Of a stretch of 64,000 nt of DNA, positions 37,719 to 46,258 are shown one piece after another. Origin of the DNA: Blastococcus sp. CPCC 205250 (lineage in GTDB: Bacteria; Actinomycetota; Actinomycetes; Mycobacteriales; Geodermatophilaceae). The position numbers were made by a program, and so were the translations under genes. Positions within the stretch are counted from its first letter, which is position 1. Each line of letters opens with the position of its first letter. The notes under the pieces are model-generated. The model searched no databases, was not told where the DNA came from, and saw only the letters and a list, made by a program, of their open reading frames with translations. Location: positions 186,001-250,000 of the forward strand of contig NZ_JABGCG010000006.1 of NCBI RefSeq assembly GCF_019799925.1, given 5' to 3'.

Positions 37719-37723
37719 GACGC
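37634..37723. repeat. 15-base tandem repeat (about six units) between pxpB and pxpC
   Basis: Unit GGTCCCTCACGACGC on the plus strand: four identical copies (37634-37693), one with a single change (37694-37708) and one degenerate copy (37709-37723) that overlaps the end of pxpB. Confidence 0.95.
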
Positions 37724-38329
37724 CGCCACGAACCGGACCCGTACGCCCGGGCGCAGCAGGGCCGCCGGGTCGCGGTGCAGGTCGAAGACGGCGACGTCGG
37801 TGCGGCCGATCAGCTGCCAGCCGCCGGGGGACTCCCGCGGGTAGACGCCGCTGAACGGCCCGGCCAGCCCCACCGACCCGGGCGGCACCTTCGTCCGCGG
37901 GGTGTCCCGGCGCGGCACGTCCCAGGGGTCGCCGTCGGGGGTGCAGTAGCCGAACCCGGGGGCGAACCCGCAGAAGGCGACCGTCCAGCCGGTGCCGGTG
38001 TGCCGCCGCACCACCTCGTCGGGGTGCACGTCCCACAGCGCGGCGACGTCGGGGAGGTCCGCGCCGTCGTAGTGCACCGGCAGCTCCACCGTCTCCCCGG
38101 TGCCGGCCCGACCCGGTCGCGGGCGGACCCGGCGGACGGCGGCCTCGACGTCGGGGAGCGCGGTCGCGGCGGGGTCGGTGACGAGCAGGACGGTGCGGGC
38201 CGCGGGGACGACGTCCACGACGCCGGGCAGCGGCTCCTCGACCAGTGCGGCGTACAGACCGAGGACGTCGTCGAGCCCGTCGAGCTCGACCAGCAGCGCG
38301 GTGGACCCGCTGGGCAGCACGCGCATCAC
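37715..38329 (-). CDS. pxpB: 5-oxoprolinase subunit B (KipI-like)
   Basis: 204 residues. [16 protein letters not shown], then the KipI core [68 protein letters not shown], where CGFAPGFGY and YP..SPGGW are diagnostic. It forms the ATP-dependent 5-oxoprolinase with PxpC and PxpA. The start is GTG 38329 (GTGA with pxpA) or ATG 38326, one residue apart. Confidence 0.92.
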   Translation of the reverse strand: MMRVLPSGSTALLVELDGLDDVLGLYAALVEEPLPGVVDVVPAARTVLLVTDPAATALPDVEAAVRRVRPRPGRAGTGETVELPVHYDGADLPDVAALWDVHPDEVVRRHTGTGWTVAFCGFAPGFGYCTPDGDPWDVPRRDTPRTKVPPGSVGLAGPFSGVYPRESPGGWQLIGRTDVAVFDLHRDPAALLRPGVRVRFVAAS

Positions 38330-39102
38330 GCGGCGAAGGGGGTCAGCGCGAGCCCGGCGTCGGTCAGCGTCTCGCGCACCCGCCGGGCGATGGCGACCGC
38401 GCCCGGGGTGTCGCCGTGCACGCAGATGGAGTCCGGCCGCAGCGTCAGCGAGCCGCCGTCAACGTCGGCGATCGGCTCGCCGGTGGCCATGGCCAGGCAG
38501 CGGCGGGCGATCTCGTCGGCGTCGTGCAGCACCGCGCCGGGGAGCCGGCGGGAGACCAGCGTGCCCTCGGGGGTGTACGCCCGGTCGGCGAAGGCCTCGG
38601 CGACCACCCGCAGCCCGGCGTCCTCGGCCTGCCGCAGCCAGGCCGACCCGGGCAGCCCCAGGACCGGCAGCGTGCGGTCGTACTCGACCACCGCGCGGAC
38701 GACGGCCGCGGCCTGCTCCTCGTGGCCGACGATCGTGTTGTAGAGCGCCCCGTGCGGCTTGACGTAGCGGACCCGGGTGCCGGCCACGCGGGCGAAGGCC
38801 TCCAGGGCGCCGATCTGGTAGAGCACGTCCTGGGTGAGCTCGTGCGGCTCGACGTCGACGAACCGGCGCCCGAAGCCGGCCAGGTCGCGGTAGGCCACCT
38901 GCGCGCCGACCGCCACGCCGGCGGCGGCGGCCTGCTCGCACACCCGGCGCAGGATCACCGGGTCGCCGGCGTGGAAGCCGCAGGCGACGTTGGCGCTGGT
39001 GACGACGCCGAGCAGCGCCTCGTCGTCCCCCAGGGTCCACTGGCCGAAGCCCTCGCCGAGGTCGGAGTTGAGGTCCATGGCGGAGATCATGGGGCCGGTC
39101 AT
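38326..39102 (-). CDS. pxpA: 5-oxoprolinase subunit A (LamB/YcsF)
   Basis: 258 residues. LamB/YcsF hallmarks: [11 protein letters not shown] (about 9-19), [13 protein letters not shown] (about 40), [10 protein letters not shown] (about 105) and [10 protein letters not shown] near the end. First enzyme subunit gene of the operon, after the NRAMP-fold transporter with a TGATG overlap. The start at 39102 keeps the coupling; ATG 39079 (MDLNSDLG) is the alternative that better matches family N-termini. Confidence 0.93.
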   Translation of the reverse strand: MTGPMISAMDLNSDLGEGFGQWTLGDDEALLGVVTSANVACGFHAGDPVILRRVCEQAAAAGVAVGAQVAYRDLAGFGRRFVDVEPHELTQDVLYQIGALEAFARVAGTRVRYVKPHGALYNTIVGHEEQAAAVVRAVVEYDRTLPVLGLPGSAWLRQAEDAGLRVVAEAFADRAYTPEGTLVSRRLPGAVLHDADEIARRCLAMATGEPIADVDGGSLTLRPDSICVHGDTPGAVAIARRVRETLTDAGLALTPFAA

Positions 39103-40379
39103 CAGAACAGCTCGATGACGGGCTTCACCGAGTTGGCCGCCAGGTAGAGGGTCACGAGCCAGGCCGCCCAGCCGATCACCAGCAGCCACCGGGGGTAGCG
39201 GTAGCCGCCGAGCAGGTCCCCGCGGCGGGTGGCGACGTAGAGCAGGACGGCGATGCCGATGGGCAGCAGCAGCCCGTTGAAGGCGCCGGCGAAGACCAGC
39301 AGCGTGGTCGGCGCGGCCTCGGCGATGACGAACACCAGCGTGCTGACGGCGATGAAGGCGACGACCAGCAGCGTGCGGGTGCGGTCGCTGGTGCGCTCGC
39401 GCGAGGTCAGGAACGACACGGACGTGTAGGAGGCGCCGATGACGCTGGTGATCGCGGCGGCCCACAGGATCACCCCGAAGACACGCAGGCCGACCTCGCC
39501 GGCGGCGGCCTCGAAGGCGTTGGCTGCCTGGTTCTCGTCGCCGAGGTCGGTGCCGGCGGCCACCACGCCGAGGATGGCGAGGAAGAGCACGACCCGCATG
39601 AGGCCGGTGACGACGATGCCGGTGACCGAGCCGCGGGTGATGTCGCGGACGTGGCCCGGTCCGGTCACGCCCGAGTCGAGCAGGCGGTGCGCGCCGGCGT
39701 AGACGATGTAGCCGCCGATCGTGCCGCCGACCAGCGTGGTGATGGCGAGGAAGTCGACCTCGTCGGGCCACACGGCGTTGCTCAGCGCGGTGCCGACCGG
39801 CGGGCTGGAGCTGATGGCGATCCAGGTGGTGAGGACGATCATCGCCACCCCGAGGACGACGACGATCCGGTCGACCGCCACCCCGGCCTTCTTGCTCAGG
39901 AACACCCCGATCGCGATCACGGCCGAGATCACCCCGCCGATCCGCGGCTCCAGGCCGAGGAGCGCGTCGAGCCCCAGGCCCGTGCCGGCGACGTTGCCGA
40001 TGTTGAACACCAGCCCGCCGACGACGAGGAACCCGGCCATCGCCCAGCCGAGGCCGGGGAGGACGAGGTTGCCCAGCTCCTGGGCCCGCCGGCCGGCGAC
40101 CCCGATCACCCGCCACACGTTCAGCTGCAGCGCGATGTCGATGAGGATCGAGATCAGGATGGCGAAGGCGAACGCCGCGCCGAGCTGGACGGTGAACGTC
40201 GTCGTCTGGGTGATGAAGCCGGGCCCGATGGCGGAGGTCGCCATGAGGAACATGGCGCCCAGCACGGTGGAGCGGGTGCTGGCGGCCATGCGCCCGCCGG
40301 GCGGGGGCGCGGTGCCGCCCGGGGCGGTGCCGGTGGAGGCAGGGGGCGGTGCGGGGCCGTCGGCCGGGCTGTGCGACAT
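39102..40379 (-). CDS. NRAMP-fold transporter lacking the metal motif (YcsG-like)
   Basis: 425 residues, about 11 helices after a Pro/Gly-rich N-terminus (about 1-38). Helix 1 reads [19 protein letters not shown]: the NRAMP GPGF is kept, but the DPGN metal-binding motif is missing. Helix 6 has [12 protein letters not shown] where metal transporters have MPHN. With both ligand motifs gone it should not carry Mn/Fe. Bacillus ycsG, in the operon with ycsF and kipIA, is the analogous partner. Uptake of 5-oxoproline or a similar small acid is the best inference, because it leads the pxpABC operon and overlaps pxpA. Confidence 0.78.
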   Translation of the reverse strand: MSHSPADGPAPPPASTGTAPGGTAPPPGGRMAASTRSTVLGAMFLMATSAIGPGFITQTTTFTVQLGAAFAFAILISILIDIALQLNVWRVIGVAGRRAQELGNLVLPGLGWAMAGFLVVGGLVFNIGNVAGTGLGLDALLGLEPRIGGVISAVIAIGVFLSKKAGVAVDRIVVVLGVAMIVLTTWIAISSSPPVGTALSNAVWPDEVDFLAITTLVGGTIGGYIVYAGAHRLLDSGVTGPGHVRDITRGSVTGIVVTGLMRVVLFLAILGVVAAGTDLGDENQAANAFEAAAGEVGLRVFGVILWAAAITSVIGASYTSVSFLTSRERTSDRTRTLLVVAFIAVSTLVFVIAEAAPTTLLVFAGAFNGLLLPIGIAVLLYVATRRGDLLGGYRYPRWLLVIGWAAWLVTLYLAANSVKPVIELF

Positions 40380-40452
40380 CGGCGCTCCTGGCGAGGCTGG
40401 TCCTCGGGATCACCCGGTGGCGTCCTGCTGCGCTCGGGCGACCTCCCCGACG

Positions 40453-40980
40453 CTAGGACCGGCTCCCGCGACCGGCAACGCGAGCGGGGCGGCCGGCGCC
40501 GCGGGGCGCGGGCCAGTCCTGCACCCAGTCCTCACCGGGGCGCAGCGCCGTCCAGCGCCGGCCGGCCGCCCGCAGCGCCTCGGCGGCCGCCGCGAGGCGG
40601 TCGGCGGGGACCCCGGAGCCGGCGACCTCGCCCGGCAGCACCTCGGCGCCGTCGGCCAGCCGGTGCACCAGGTCGGCCAGCGCCTCGGCGGAGCCGATCG
40701 CGGCGGCCCGCTCCTTCTTCAGCCGGTCGGAGCGCTCGGCGGCGTGCGGCGGCCGGCGGCCCGACACGTGCCGCATCGAGCCCCAGACCGCGCCGTCGGC
40801 GACGCACCCCCAGATGCCGTCGCGGATGCCCAGCTCGGCCTCGACGAGGGCGTGCACGAGGTCGTGCGGCAGGTCGTCCCCGCCGCCGGCGCCGCGGATC
40901 GTGAACACCACGCCGTCGTCCCGCTCGACCAGCGACTCCACGGCACGCCGGTCGGCCATCCGCCGGAAGGTCAGCCGCAC
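40453..40980 (-). CDS. Hypothetical protein, 175 aa
   Basis: Not recognised. Begins MRLTFRRMADRRAVESLVERDDGVVFTIRG and contains LPHDLVHALVEAELGIRDGIWGCVADGAVWGSM, a segment seen in uncharacterised actinobacterial proteins. The HDLVHALVE stretch, with an HxxxH/E pattern, could bind a metal, but this is weak. The C-terminus is Arg/Gly/Pro-rich. It stands between the oxoprolinase operon and the RibD-like gene, all on the minus strand. Confidence 0.5.
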   Translation of the reverse strand: MRLTFRRMADRRAVESLVERDDGVVFTIRGAGGGDDLPHDLVHALVEAELGIRDGIWGCVADGAVWGSMRHVSGRRPPHAAERSDRLKKERAAAIGSAEALADLVHRLADGAEVLPGEVAGSGVPADRLAAAAEALRAAGRRWTALRPGEDWVQDWPAPRGAGRPARVAGRGSRS

Positions 40981-41002
40981 CCACCCAGCATGGGTCAGCG
41001 GC

Positions 41003-41548
41003 TCAAGCCGTTTTCACCACGTCGTAGCGGACGCACACGAACTCGCCGTTGACCGCCCACTCGGTGCGGACCAGCTCGACGTGGCGGGGGAGCAGCGGCG
41101 CCCCCGCGCCGAGGGTGACCGGCGCGATCGAGACGACGACCTCGTCGAGCAGGCCGGCGTCGGCGAACTGGCCCGCGAGGTCGCCGCCGCCGACCACCCA
41201 CACGTCGCGGTCCCCGGCGGCGGCGACCATGTCGGCGTGCAGGGCGGCCAGCGCCCCCGGGCCGTCGGCCGCGGTGATCCGGATGTCCGCGCCGGGGAAC
41301 GGCTCGAGGTCCTGGTGGGTCAGCACCCAGGCCGGCACGGAGTAGGCCCAGGACTGCGGCTCGTGCTCCCGGACCCAGCGGTAGGTGCTCGCGCCCATGA
41401 CGATGGCGCCGATCCGCTTCTCGAACTCCTGGTGGCTCATCGGGCCGTCCGCGTCGATCTGCCGGGTGAGCAGCCAGGCCAGCGAGTGGTCCTCGGTGGC
41501 GATGAAGCCATCGAGCGTGGTGGCGGTGTTGTAGACGGTGCGGGTCAC
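41003..41548 (-). CDS. Dihydrofolate reductase-like (RibD C-terminal) family protein
   Basis: 181 residues. TATTLDGFIATEDHSLAWLL at the N-terminus, GAIVMGASTYRWV, VLTHQDLEPF and VWVVGGGDLAGQFADAGLLDEVVVSIAPVTLGAGAPLL fit the RibD_C/YyaP-like reductase family, whose members use NAD(P)H but mostly have unknown substrates. GTG 41548 with GAGGAGCACCCC upstream. Translationally coupled (GTGA) to the AraC-DinB gene before it, suggesting a two-gene unit. Confidence 0.82.
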   Translation of the reverse strand: MTRTVYNTATTLDGFIATEDHSLAWLLTRQIDADGPMSHQEFEKRIGAIVMGASTYRWVREHEPQSWAYSVPAWVLTHQDLEPFPGADIRITAADGPGALAALHADMVAAAGDRDVWVVGGGDLAGQFADAGLLDEVVVSIAPVTLGAGAPLLPRHVELVRTEWAVNGEFVCVRYDVVKTA

Positions 41549-42504
41549 GGGGTGCTCCTCCTGGTCAGCCAGTCGATCGGGTCGCCGCTGTCGACGCCGA
41601 GGCCGGCGTCGCGCAGCAGGTGGCGCACCAGCAGCCGCCGGTGCGCCGAGAACGTGAGGACGTGCGCGACGACGCTGCCGAGCACGAAGGTCTCCGGCGG
41701 CTCGCACAGGGCGTCGACGAGCCGGTCGCCCCAGGCGCCGCGGCGGGCGATGTCGCGGACGGCGGCCAGCCAGCGCGGGGCCACCGCGTCGTGCCGGGCC
41801 AGCAGGGTGGCCGGGTCGTCGGCGCCGTGGACCGGGTGCTCGGCGCCCTCGACGGAGGCCAGCCACACCTCCTTGCTCCACACCAGCGTGTCCAGCAGCG
41901 CGGCCACCGACTCCTCCGCGCCGTCCCACGGCAGCACCGACCAGCCCGGCAGCCGGGCGCGCCGGTACGCCTCGTCGTCCAGCTGCTTGGCCGCCTCGAT
42001 CAGCGCGCGGGTGTCCTCCACGTCGTGGTGGACCATCAGGGCGGTGACCTCGTCGGGCGCGCCGCGGGCGGGCTCGTCGGCCACCCACAGCGACATCGGC
42101 GGGTGGAAGTGGATGCCGTTGGGCGCCGGCAGCCAGTGCTCGTCCCGGGGGCGGGGCCCGGCGTCGTCCGTGCGGCCGGACAGGCTCCCCGGCGTCCGCC
42201 CGTAGGCGCGGGCGAAGGCGCGGGCGAAGCCCTCCACCGAGTCGTACCCGGCGGCGAAGGCCGTCTCGGTGACGCCGGCCCCGCCGCGCAGCTGCCAGGC
42301 CGCGCGCTCGAGCAGCACCCGGCGGCGCAGCGCCACCGGCGGCTCGCCGGCGCCGCGGGTCACCTGCCGGCTGAAGTACCAGGGGCTGGCGTAGGCGTCG
42401 CCGGCCATGTCCGGCAGCGTGCGGTTGTCCTCGTCGAGGACGGCGTCGATCAGCTCCCGCAGGCGGTCGCGCCCGGGGGAACAGGCATGGGGGGTGTCGG
42501 CCAC
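41545..42504 (-). CDS. AraC-type HTH fused to a DinB-like domain
   Basis: 319 residues. Residues about 10-115 are an AraC helix-turn-helix pair (AYASPWYFSRQVTRGAGEPPVALRRRVLLERAAWQLRGGAGVTETAFAAGYDSVEGFARAFARAYGRTPG). The C-terminal part (about 150-315) is helical with a DinB-like layout (ARHDAVAPRWLAAVRDIARRG... SVVAHVLTFSAHRRLLVRHLL), where His residues could hold a metal. Such fusions are common in actinomycetes; the regulator probably controls its own operon with the RibD-like gene. GTG 42504 is the best start. Confidence 0.75.
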   Translation of the reverse strand: MADTPHACSPGRDRLRELIDAVLDEDNRTLPDMAGDAYASPWYFSRQVTRGAGEPPVALRRRVLLERAAWQLRGGAGVTETAFAAGYDSVEGFARAFARAYGRTPGSLSGRTDDAGPRPRDEHWLPAPNGIHFHPPMSLWVADEPARGAPDEVTALMVHHDVEDTRALIEAAKQLDDEAYRRARLPGWSVLPWDGAEESVAALLDTLVWSKEVWLASVEGAEHPVHGADDPATLLARHDAVAPRWLAAVRDIARRGAWGDRLVDALCEPPETFVLGSVVAHVLTFSAHRRLLVRHLLRDAGLGVDSGDPIDWLTRRSTP

Positions 42505-42563
42505 GGTGAGAGTCTGGCGAGGACGCCGTCCTCCGCGCCCGACCGTTCTTGCGCTGTCCTGGC

Positions 42564-42790
42564 TCAGCGCCCGGGCGAGCGGGGGTAGCGGGCGGGGCTG
42601 GTGCCGAGCACGCGGCGGAAGTGGCGGGTCAGGTGCGCCTGGTCGCAGAAGCCGACCGCCGTCGCCACCGCCGCGGGCGGCTCCCCGGCCAGCAGCCGGC
42701 GCCGGGCGGCGTCCACCCGGCGGCCGATGACGTAGCGGTGCGGCGGGAGGCCGAAGGCGCGGCTGAACGCGCGCACCAGCCACCTGGCCA
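42564..42790 (-). pseudogene. AraC-family regulator remnant, N-terminus lost
   Basis: About 75 codons retain only the end of an AraC helix-turn-helix: [31 protein letters not shown] and [23 protein letters not shown]. The effector domain and first HTH helix are absent. The readable frame breaks off near 42785-42790, exactly where the DUF2000 remnant begins on the other strand. A short ORF from an ATG at about 42794 exists but would be only half a DNA-binding domain. Confidence 0.7.
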
Positions 42791-43041
42791 TGTTTGGGCA
42801 GCCGGTGGTGGTTCTGGAGGCCGGCGCGGAGGTGCTGACCGCCGCGCACGGGCGGGCCGTGGGGCGCGGGCTGCCGGTCAGCGTCTTCACCGAGGAGCTG
42901 TTCGCGGCCGGCCACGACGCGGCCGACCGCGCGGCGGTCGCCGCGGTCCTGCGCGCCGGGCTGGCACTGGTCGGCTTCGGCGTGCACGGGCCCCGCAACG
43001 CCGTCGACGAGGTGGTCGAGGGCGCCCGCATGCACCCCTGA
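42790..43041 (+). pseudogene. DUF2000 family remnant, N-terminus lost
   Basis: 83 codons. [23 protein letters not shown]...[56 protein letters not shown] is the C-terminal part of a DUF2000 protein (usually about 140 residues). The N-terminal half is missing, and ATG 42790 corresponds to an internal Met of homologs. It has no ribosome-binding site and directly abuts the AraC remnant. Confidence 0.68.
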
Positions 43042-43064
43042 GCCGCGCGGGCCAGCATGGGGAC

Positions 43065-43835
43065 ATGGCCGCTCCCGCCGAGCACCGCGCGCAGTACCGC
43101 GCCGGCCTGGCGGTGCCCACGTCGGGCGCCGCGCCGGGCCACACCCAGGCCAACCTCGTCGTCCTCCCGCAGGACTGGGCCTGGGACATGCTGCTGTTCG
43201 CCCAGCGCAACCCCCAGCCGGTGCCCGTGCTGGAGGTGACCGACCCCGGCTCCCCGGAGACGACGCTGGCACCCGGCGCCGACCTGCGCACCGACCTGCC
43301 GCGCTACCGCGTGTGGCGCGACGGCGAGCTGGTCGACGAACCCACCGACGTCCTCGACGTCTGGCGCGACGACCTGGTCGCCTTCCTGATCGGCTGCAGC
43401 TTCAGCTTCGAGACCGCGCTGCTGGACGCCGGGGTGCCGGTGCGCAACATCGAGCAGGGCCGCAACGTGTCGATGTACCGGACGTCGGTGCCGTGCCGGC
43501 CGGCGGGCCGGCTGTCGGGCCCGCTGGTCGTGTCGATGCGCCCGGTGCCCGCGGCGCTGGTGCCCGCCGCCGTCCAGGTGACCGCCCGGATGCCGCAGGT
43601 GCACGGGGCGCCGGTGCACGTCGGCGCGCCCGACGCGCTCGGCATCGCCGACCTGGCCGCGCCCGACTACGGGGACCCGGTCGAGGCGGAGCCCGGCGAC
43701 GTGCCGGTGTTCTGGGCCTGCGGCGTGACGCCGCAGGCGGCCGTCCTCGCATCCCGGCCGCCGCTGGCCATCACCCACGCGCCGGGGCACATGTTCGTCA
43801 CCGACGTACCGGACGCGGTCTACCGGCTGCCGTGA
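43065..43835 (+). CDS. DUF1445/YcsI family putative hydro-lyase
   Basis: 256 residues. [40 protein letters not shown] and [34 protein letters not shown] are diagnostic of the DUF1445/D-glutamate cyclase-like family, with GVTPQAAV and [12 protein letters not shown] near the end. Bacillus ycsI lies in the same operon as ycsF, ycsG and kipIA. Here the gene is about 2.7 kb from the matching pxp operon, which hints at a shared role in pyroglutamate/glutamate stereoisomer metabolism. Confidence 0.88.
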   Translation: MAAPAEHRAQYRAGLAVPTSGAAPGHTQANLVVLPQDWAWDMLLFAQRNPQPVPVLEVTDPGSPETTLAPGADLRTDLPRYRVWRDGELVDEPTDVLDVWRDDLVAFLIGCSFSFETALLDAGVPVRNIEQGRNVSMYRTSVPCRPAGRLSGPLVVSMRPVPAALVPAAVQVTARMPQVHGAPVHVGAPDALGIADLAAPDYGDPVEAEPGDVPVFWACGVTPQAAVLASRPPLAITHAPGHMFVTDVPDAVYRLP

Positions 43836-43891
43836 CCGGGGGCGGGCCGCTGATCGTCTCCCGTCAGGCGGAAGGGCACTGGGGAGGGACC

Positions 43892-43907
43892 GGTGACGGC
43901 GGTCACC
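43892..43907. promoter_or_regulatory. Palindrome upstream of vanA, candidate operator
   Basis: GGTGAC-GGCG-GTCACC, perfect 6-base arms, 39 bases before the vanA ATG. The IclR gene at the end of the van operon is the obvious candidate to bind it; unproven. Confidence 0.45.
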
Positions 43908-43945
43908 CTGGGTACCCGGAAGCCCGAGCACCCAGGAGGAGCCCG

Positions 43946-45016
43946 ATGACCTCGATCGTCCGCGACCAGTGGTACGTGGCCGCCTACGGCCGCGAGGTCG
44001 GCCGCGAGCTGTTCAGCCGCACGATCTGCGGGGAGTCGATCCTCTTCTGGCGCACCGAGGCCGGCCGGGTCACCGCGATGAGCGACCGCTGCGTGCACCG
44101 CCGCTTCCCGCTCTCGGAGTCCCCGAGCCACCTCGCCGGCGACACGGTCGTCTGCGGCTACCACGGCTTCACCTACGGGGCCGACGGCGTCTGCGTCGCC
44201 GTGCCCGGCCAGACCCGGGTGCCGCGGACGGCGCGGCTGACGAGCTACCCGGTGGTCGAGCAGGACTCCTTCGTGTGGGTGTTCATCGGCGACCCGGCGG
44301 CGGCGGAGACCACGCGCATCCCGCGGGCGCCCTGGCTGGACCAGGAGGGGTGGACGACGGTCTCGGGCATGGAGCCGCTGGCCGCCCGCGCGAGCCTGCT
44401 GGTGGACAACCTCATGGACCTCTCCCACGAGACCTACCTGCACGGCGGCTACATCGGGACCCCCGAGGTGGCGCAGACGCCGATCACCACCGAGGTCGAC
44501 GAGGAGGCCGGGATCGTCTCCGTGAGCCGGCACATGGCCGACGCGGAGTGCCCGCCCTTCTACTCGAGGAGCACGGGCCTGCAGGGGCGGATCTCCCGCT
44601 GGCAGGACATCGAGTTCACCCCGCCGTGCCTGTACACGCTGCACTCGCGGATCGCCCCCGTGGCCTCGGTGCCGCACGAGGACGGCAGCGACCCCGACGC
44701 CTTCCACGTCGAGGTCGTCTACGCGATCACACCGGAGACCGAGCACTCCACGCACGACTTCTGGGCCGTCGCCCGCGACTTCGCCCTCGACGACGAGGAC
44801 GTCTCGGCCTTCCTCGCCGAGAACAACCGCACCGTCGTCCTCCAGGACGTCGTGGCGCTGGACAAGCTGGAGCAGGTCATCGCCACCGAGCCCGACGGCT
44901 ACCAGGAGCTGTCGATCAACATCGACACCGGCGGGCTGGCCGCGCGGCGCATGATCGCCCGCCTGGCCGATGCCGGTGCCGGTGCCGGTGCCGCGGCCCC
45001 CGCCGCAGCCCGGTGA
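43946..45016 (+). CDS. vanA: Vanillate O-demethylase oxygenase subunit
   Basis: 356 residues. The Rieske [2Fe-2S] motif CVHRRFPL...CGYHGFTY (about 50-75) and the mononuclear iron motif DNLMDLSHETYLH (about 154-166) identify a VanA-type Rieske oxygenase. It demethylates vanillate to protocatechuate, with VanB as reductase. It feeds the pca genes in this window. ATG 43946 follows AGGAGGAGC. The stop overlaps a small Cys-containing gene by GTGA. An Ala/Gly-rich tail closes the protein. Confidence 0.92.
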   Translation: MTSIVRDQWYVAAYGREVGRELFSRTICGESILFWRTEAGRVTAMSDRCVHRRFPLSESPSHLAGDTVVCGYHGFTYGADGVCVAVPGQTRVPRTARLTSYPVVEQDSFVWVFIGDPAAAETTRIPRAPWLDQEGWTTVSGMEPLAARASLLVDNLMDLSHETYLHGGYIGTPEVAQTPITTEVDEEAGIVSVSRHMADAECPPFYSRSTGLQGRISRWQDIEFTPPCLYTLHSRIAPVASVPHEDGSDPDAFHVEVVYAITPETEHSTHDFWAVARDFALDDEDVSAFLAENNRTVVLQDVVALDKLEQVIATEPDGYQELSINIDTGGLAARRMIARLADAGAGAGAAAPAAAR

Positions 45017-45279
45017 CCGCCGACCTGTCCACCGGCTCGCTCGGCGGGGACGCCGTGCTGCGGGTCGAGTGGCTGCCCGGCTCCGACCGGCTGCGCGGCC
45101 GCTGCCACTGCGGCGCCGAGGCGCACGGCGAGGACCCGGCGCTCATGTGGGAGTGGCTGCTCGCCCACCCCGACCACCCCGCCGGCGGGCCCGGCGTGCC
45201 CCCGCCGCCGGCCGAGCTGCCGCCGCCCGCCGACGTGATCGCCGCCCCGGCGCGCCCCCGCGTGCCCGTGCCGGCCTGA
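45013..45279 (+). CDS. Small Cys-containing protein between vanA and vanB
   Basis: 88 residues, not a family I can name. LRVEWLPGSDRLRGRCHCGAEAHGEDPALMWEWLLAHPDHP (about 16-56) is a compact domain with CHC and several His, followed by a Pro-rich tail. A CxC/His set could hold zinc or contact an iron-sulfur protein. The GTG overlaps the vanA stop and the stop is 12 bases before vanB, so the gene is wholly inside the operon. It may be an assembly or stability factor for the demethylase; that is inference only. Confidence 0.65.
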   Translation: MTADLSTGSLGGDAVLRVEWLPGSDRLRGRCHCGAEAHGEDPALMWEWLLAHPDHPAGGPGVPPPPAELPPPADVIAAPARPRVPVPA

Positions 45280-45291
45280 GGAGGAGCCCGC

Positions 45292-46248
45292 GTGACCGAC
45301 GCCGAGGCCGAGCTGACGCTGCGCGTCGACCGCCGGACGACCGGGGCCGAGGGCGTCGTCGTCCTCGACCTGTGCGACCCCGGCGGGACCGGGCTGCCGG
45401 CCTGGGAGCCGGGGGCGCACGTCGACCTGCTGCTGGCCGACGGGCTCGCCCGGCAGTACTCGCTGTGCGGGGACCCGGCCGACCACGCCGTGTGGCGGGT
45501 CGCGGTGCTGCGCGAGCGCGAGGGCCGGGGCGGGTCCGCGCACGTGCACGAGCAGCTGCACGAGGGCGCGACCGTCGGCGTCCGCGGCCCGCGCAACCAC
45601 TTCCCCCTGGCCGAGGCGCCCCGCTATCTGTTCGTCGCCGGCGGCATCGGGATCACCCCGATCCTGCCGATGCTGCGGGCCGCCGAGGCGGCCGGCCGGG
45701 AGTGGGAGCTGCACTACGGCGGCCGCAGCCGCCGCTCGATGGCGTTCCTCGAGGCACTGGAGGACGCCACGGGGGAGCGGATCACCCTGCACCCGCAGGA
45801 CGAGGTCGGCCTCATCGACCTCGACCGCCTGCTCGCGGCCCCGCGACCGGACACGCTGGTCTACTGCTGCGGCCCCGAGCCGCTGCTGGCCGCCGTCGAG
45901 GCCCGGTGCGCCGGCTGGCCCGAGGGTGCCCTGCGCGTCGAGCGGTTCACCCCCCGGGACGCCGGGGAGCCGGTGCGCTCCGACGCCTTCGAGGTCGAGC
46001 TCGCCGGCACCGGCGAGGTGCTGACCGTGCCGCCGGGGAAGTCCGTGCTGCAGGTGCTCGAGGAGGCCGGCGTCGACGTCCTCTCCTCGTGCACGGAGGG
46101 GACCTGCGGCACCTGCGAGACCGGGGTGCTCGCGGGCGAGGTCGACCACCGCGACTCGCTGCTGACCCCCGCGGAGCAGGCCGCGAACGACACCATGTTC
46201 GTGTGCGTCTCCCGCGCGGCCGGCCCGCGGCTCGTGCTCGACCTCTGA
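45292..46248 (+). CDS. vanB: Vanillate O-demethylase reductase subunit
   Basis: 318 residues. A ferredoxin-reductase FMN domain (PGAHVDLLLADGLARQYSLCGDP, about 40-62) and NAD domain (VAGGIGITPILPML, about 118; YCCGPEPLL) are followed by a C-terminal plant-type [2Fe-2S] ferredoxin (CTEGTCGTCETG, about 267, and a fourth Cys in FVCVSRA). It moves electrons from NADH to VanA. GTG 45292 after GAGGAGC. Confidence 0.93.
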   Translation: MTDAEAELTLRVDRRTTGAEGVVVLDLCDPGGTGLPAWEPGAHVDLLLADGLARQYSLCGDPADHAVWRVAVLREREGRGGSAHVHEQLHEGATVGVRGPRNHFPLAEAPRYLFVAGGIGITPILPMLRAAEAAGREWELHYGGRSRRSMAFLEALEDATGERITLHPQDEVGLIDLDRLLAAPRPDTLVYCCGPEPLLAAVEARCAGWPEGALRVERFTPRDAGEPVRSDAFEVELAGTGEVLTVPPGKSVLQVLEEAGVDVLSSCTEGTCGTCETGVLAGEVDHRDSLLTPAEQAANDTMFVCVSRAAGPRLVLDL

Positions 46249-46258
46249 GGAGCGTCCC

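Noticed and set aside
37634..37723. CRISPR-like repeat array
   Set aside because: Units are only 15 bases with no spacers; it is a coding tandem repeat, not CRISPR.
42564..43041. Insertion-sequence remnant at the truncated gene pair
   Set aside because: No transposase fragment, inverted ends or target duplication are visible; a simple deletion explains the junction.
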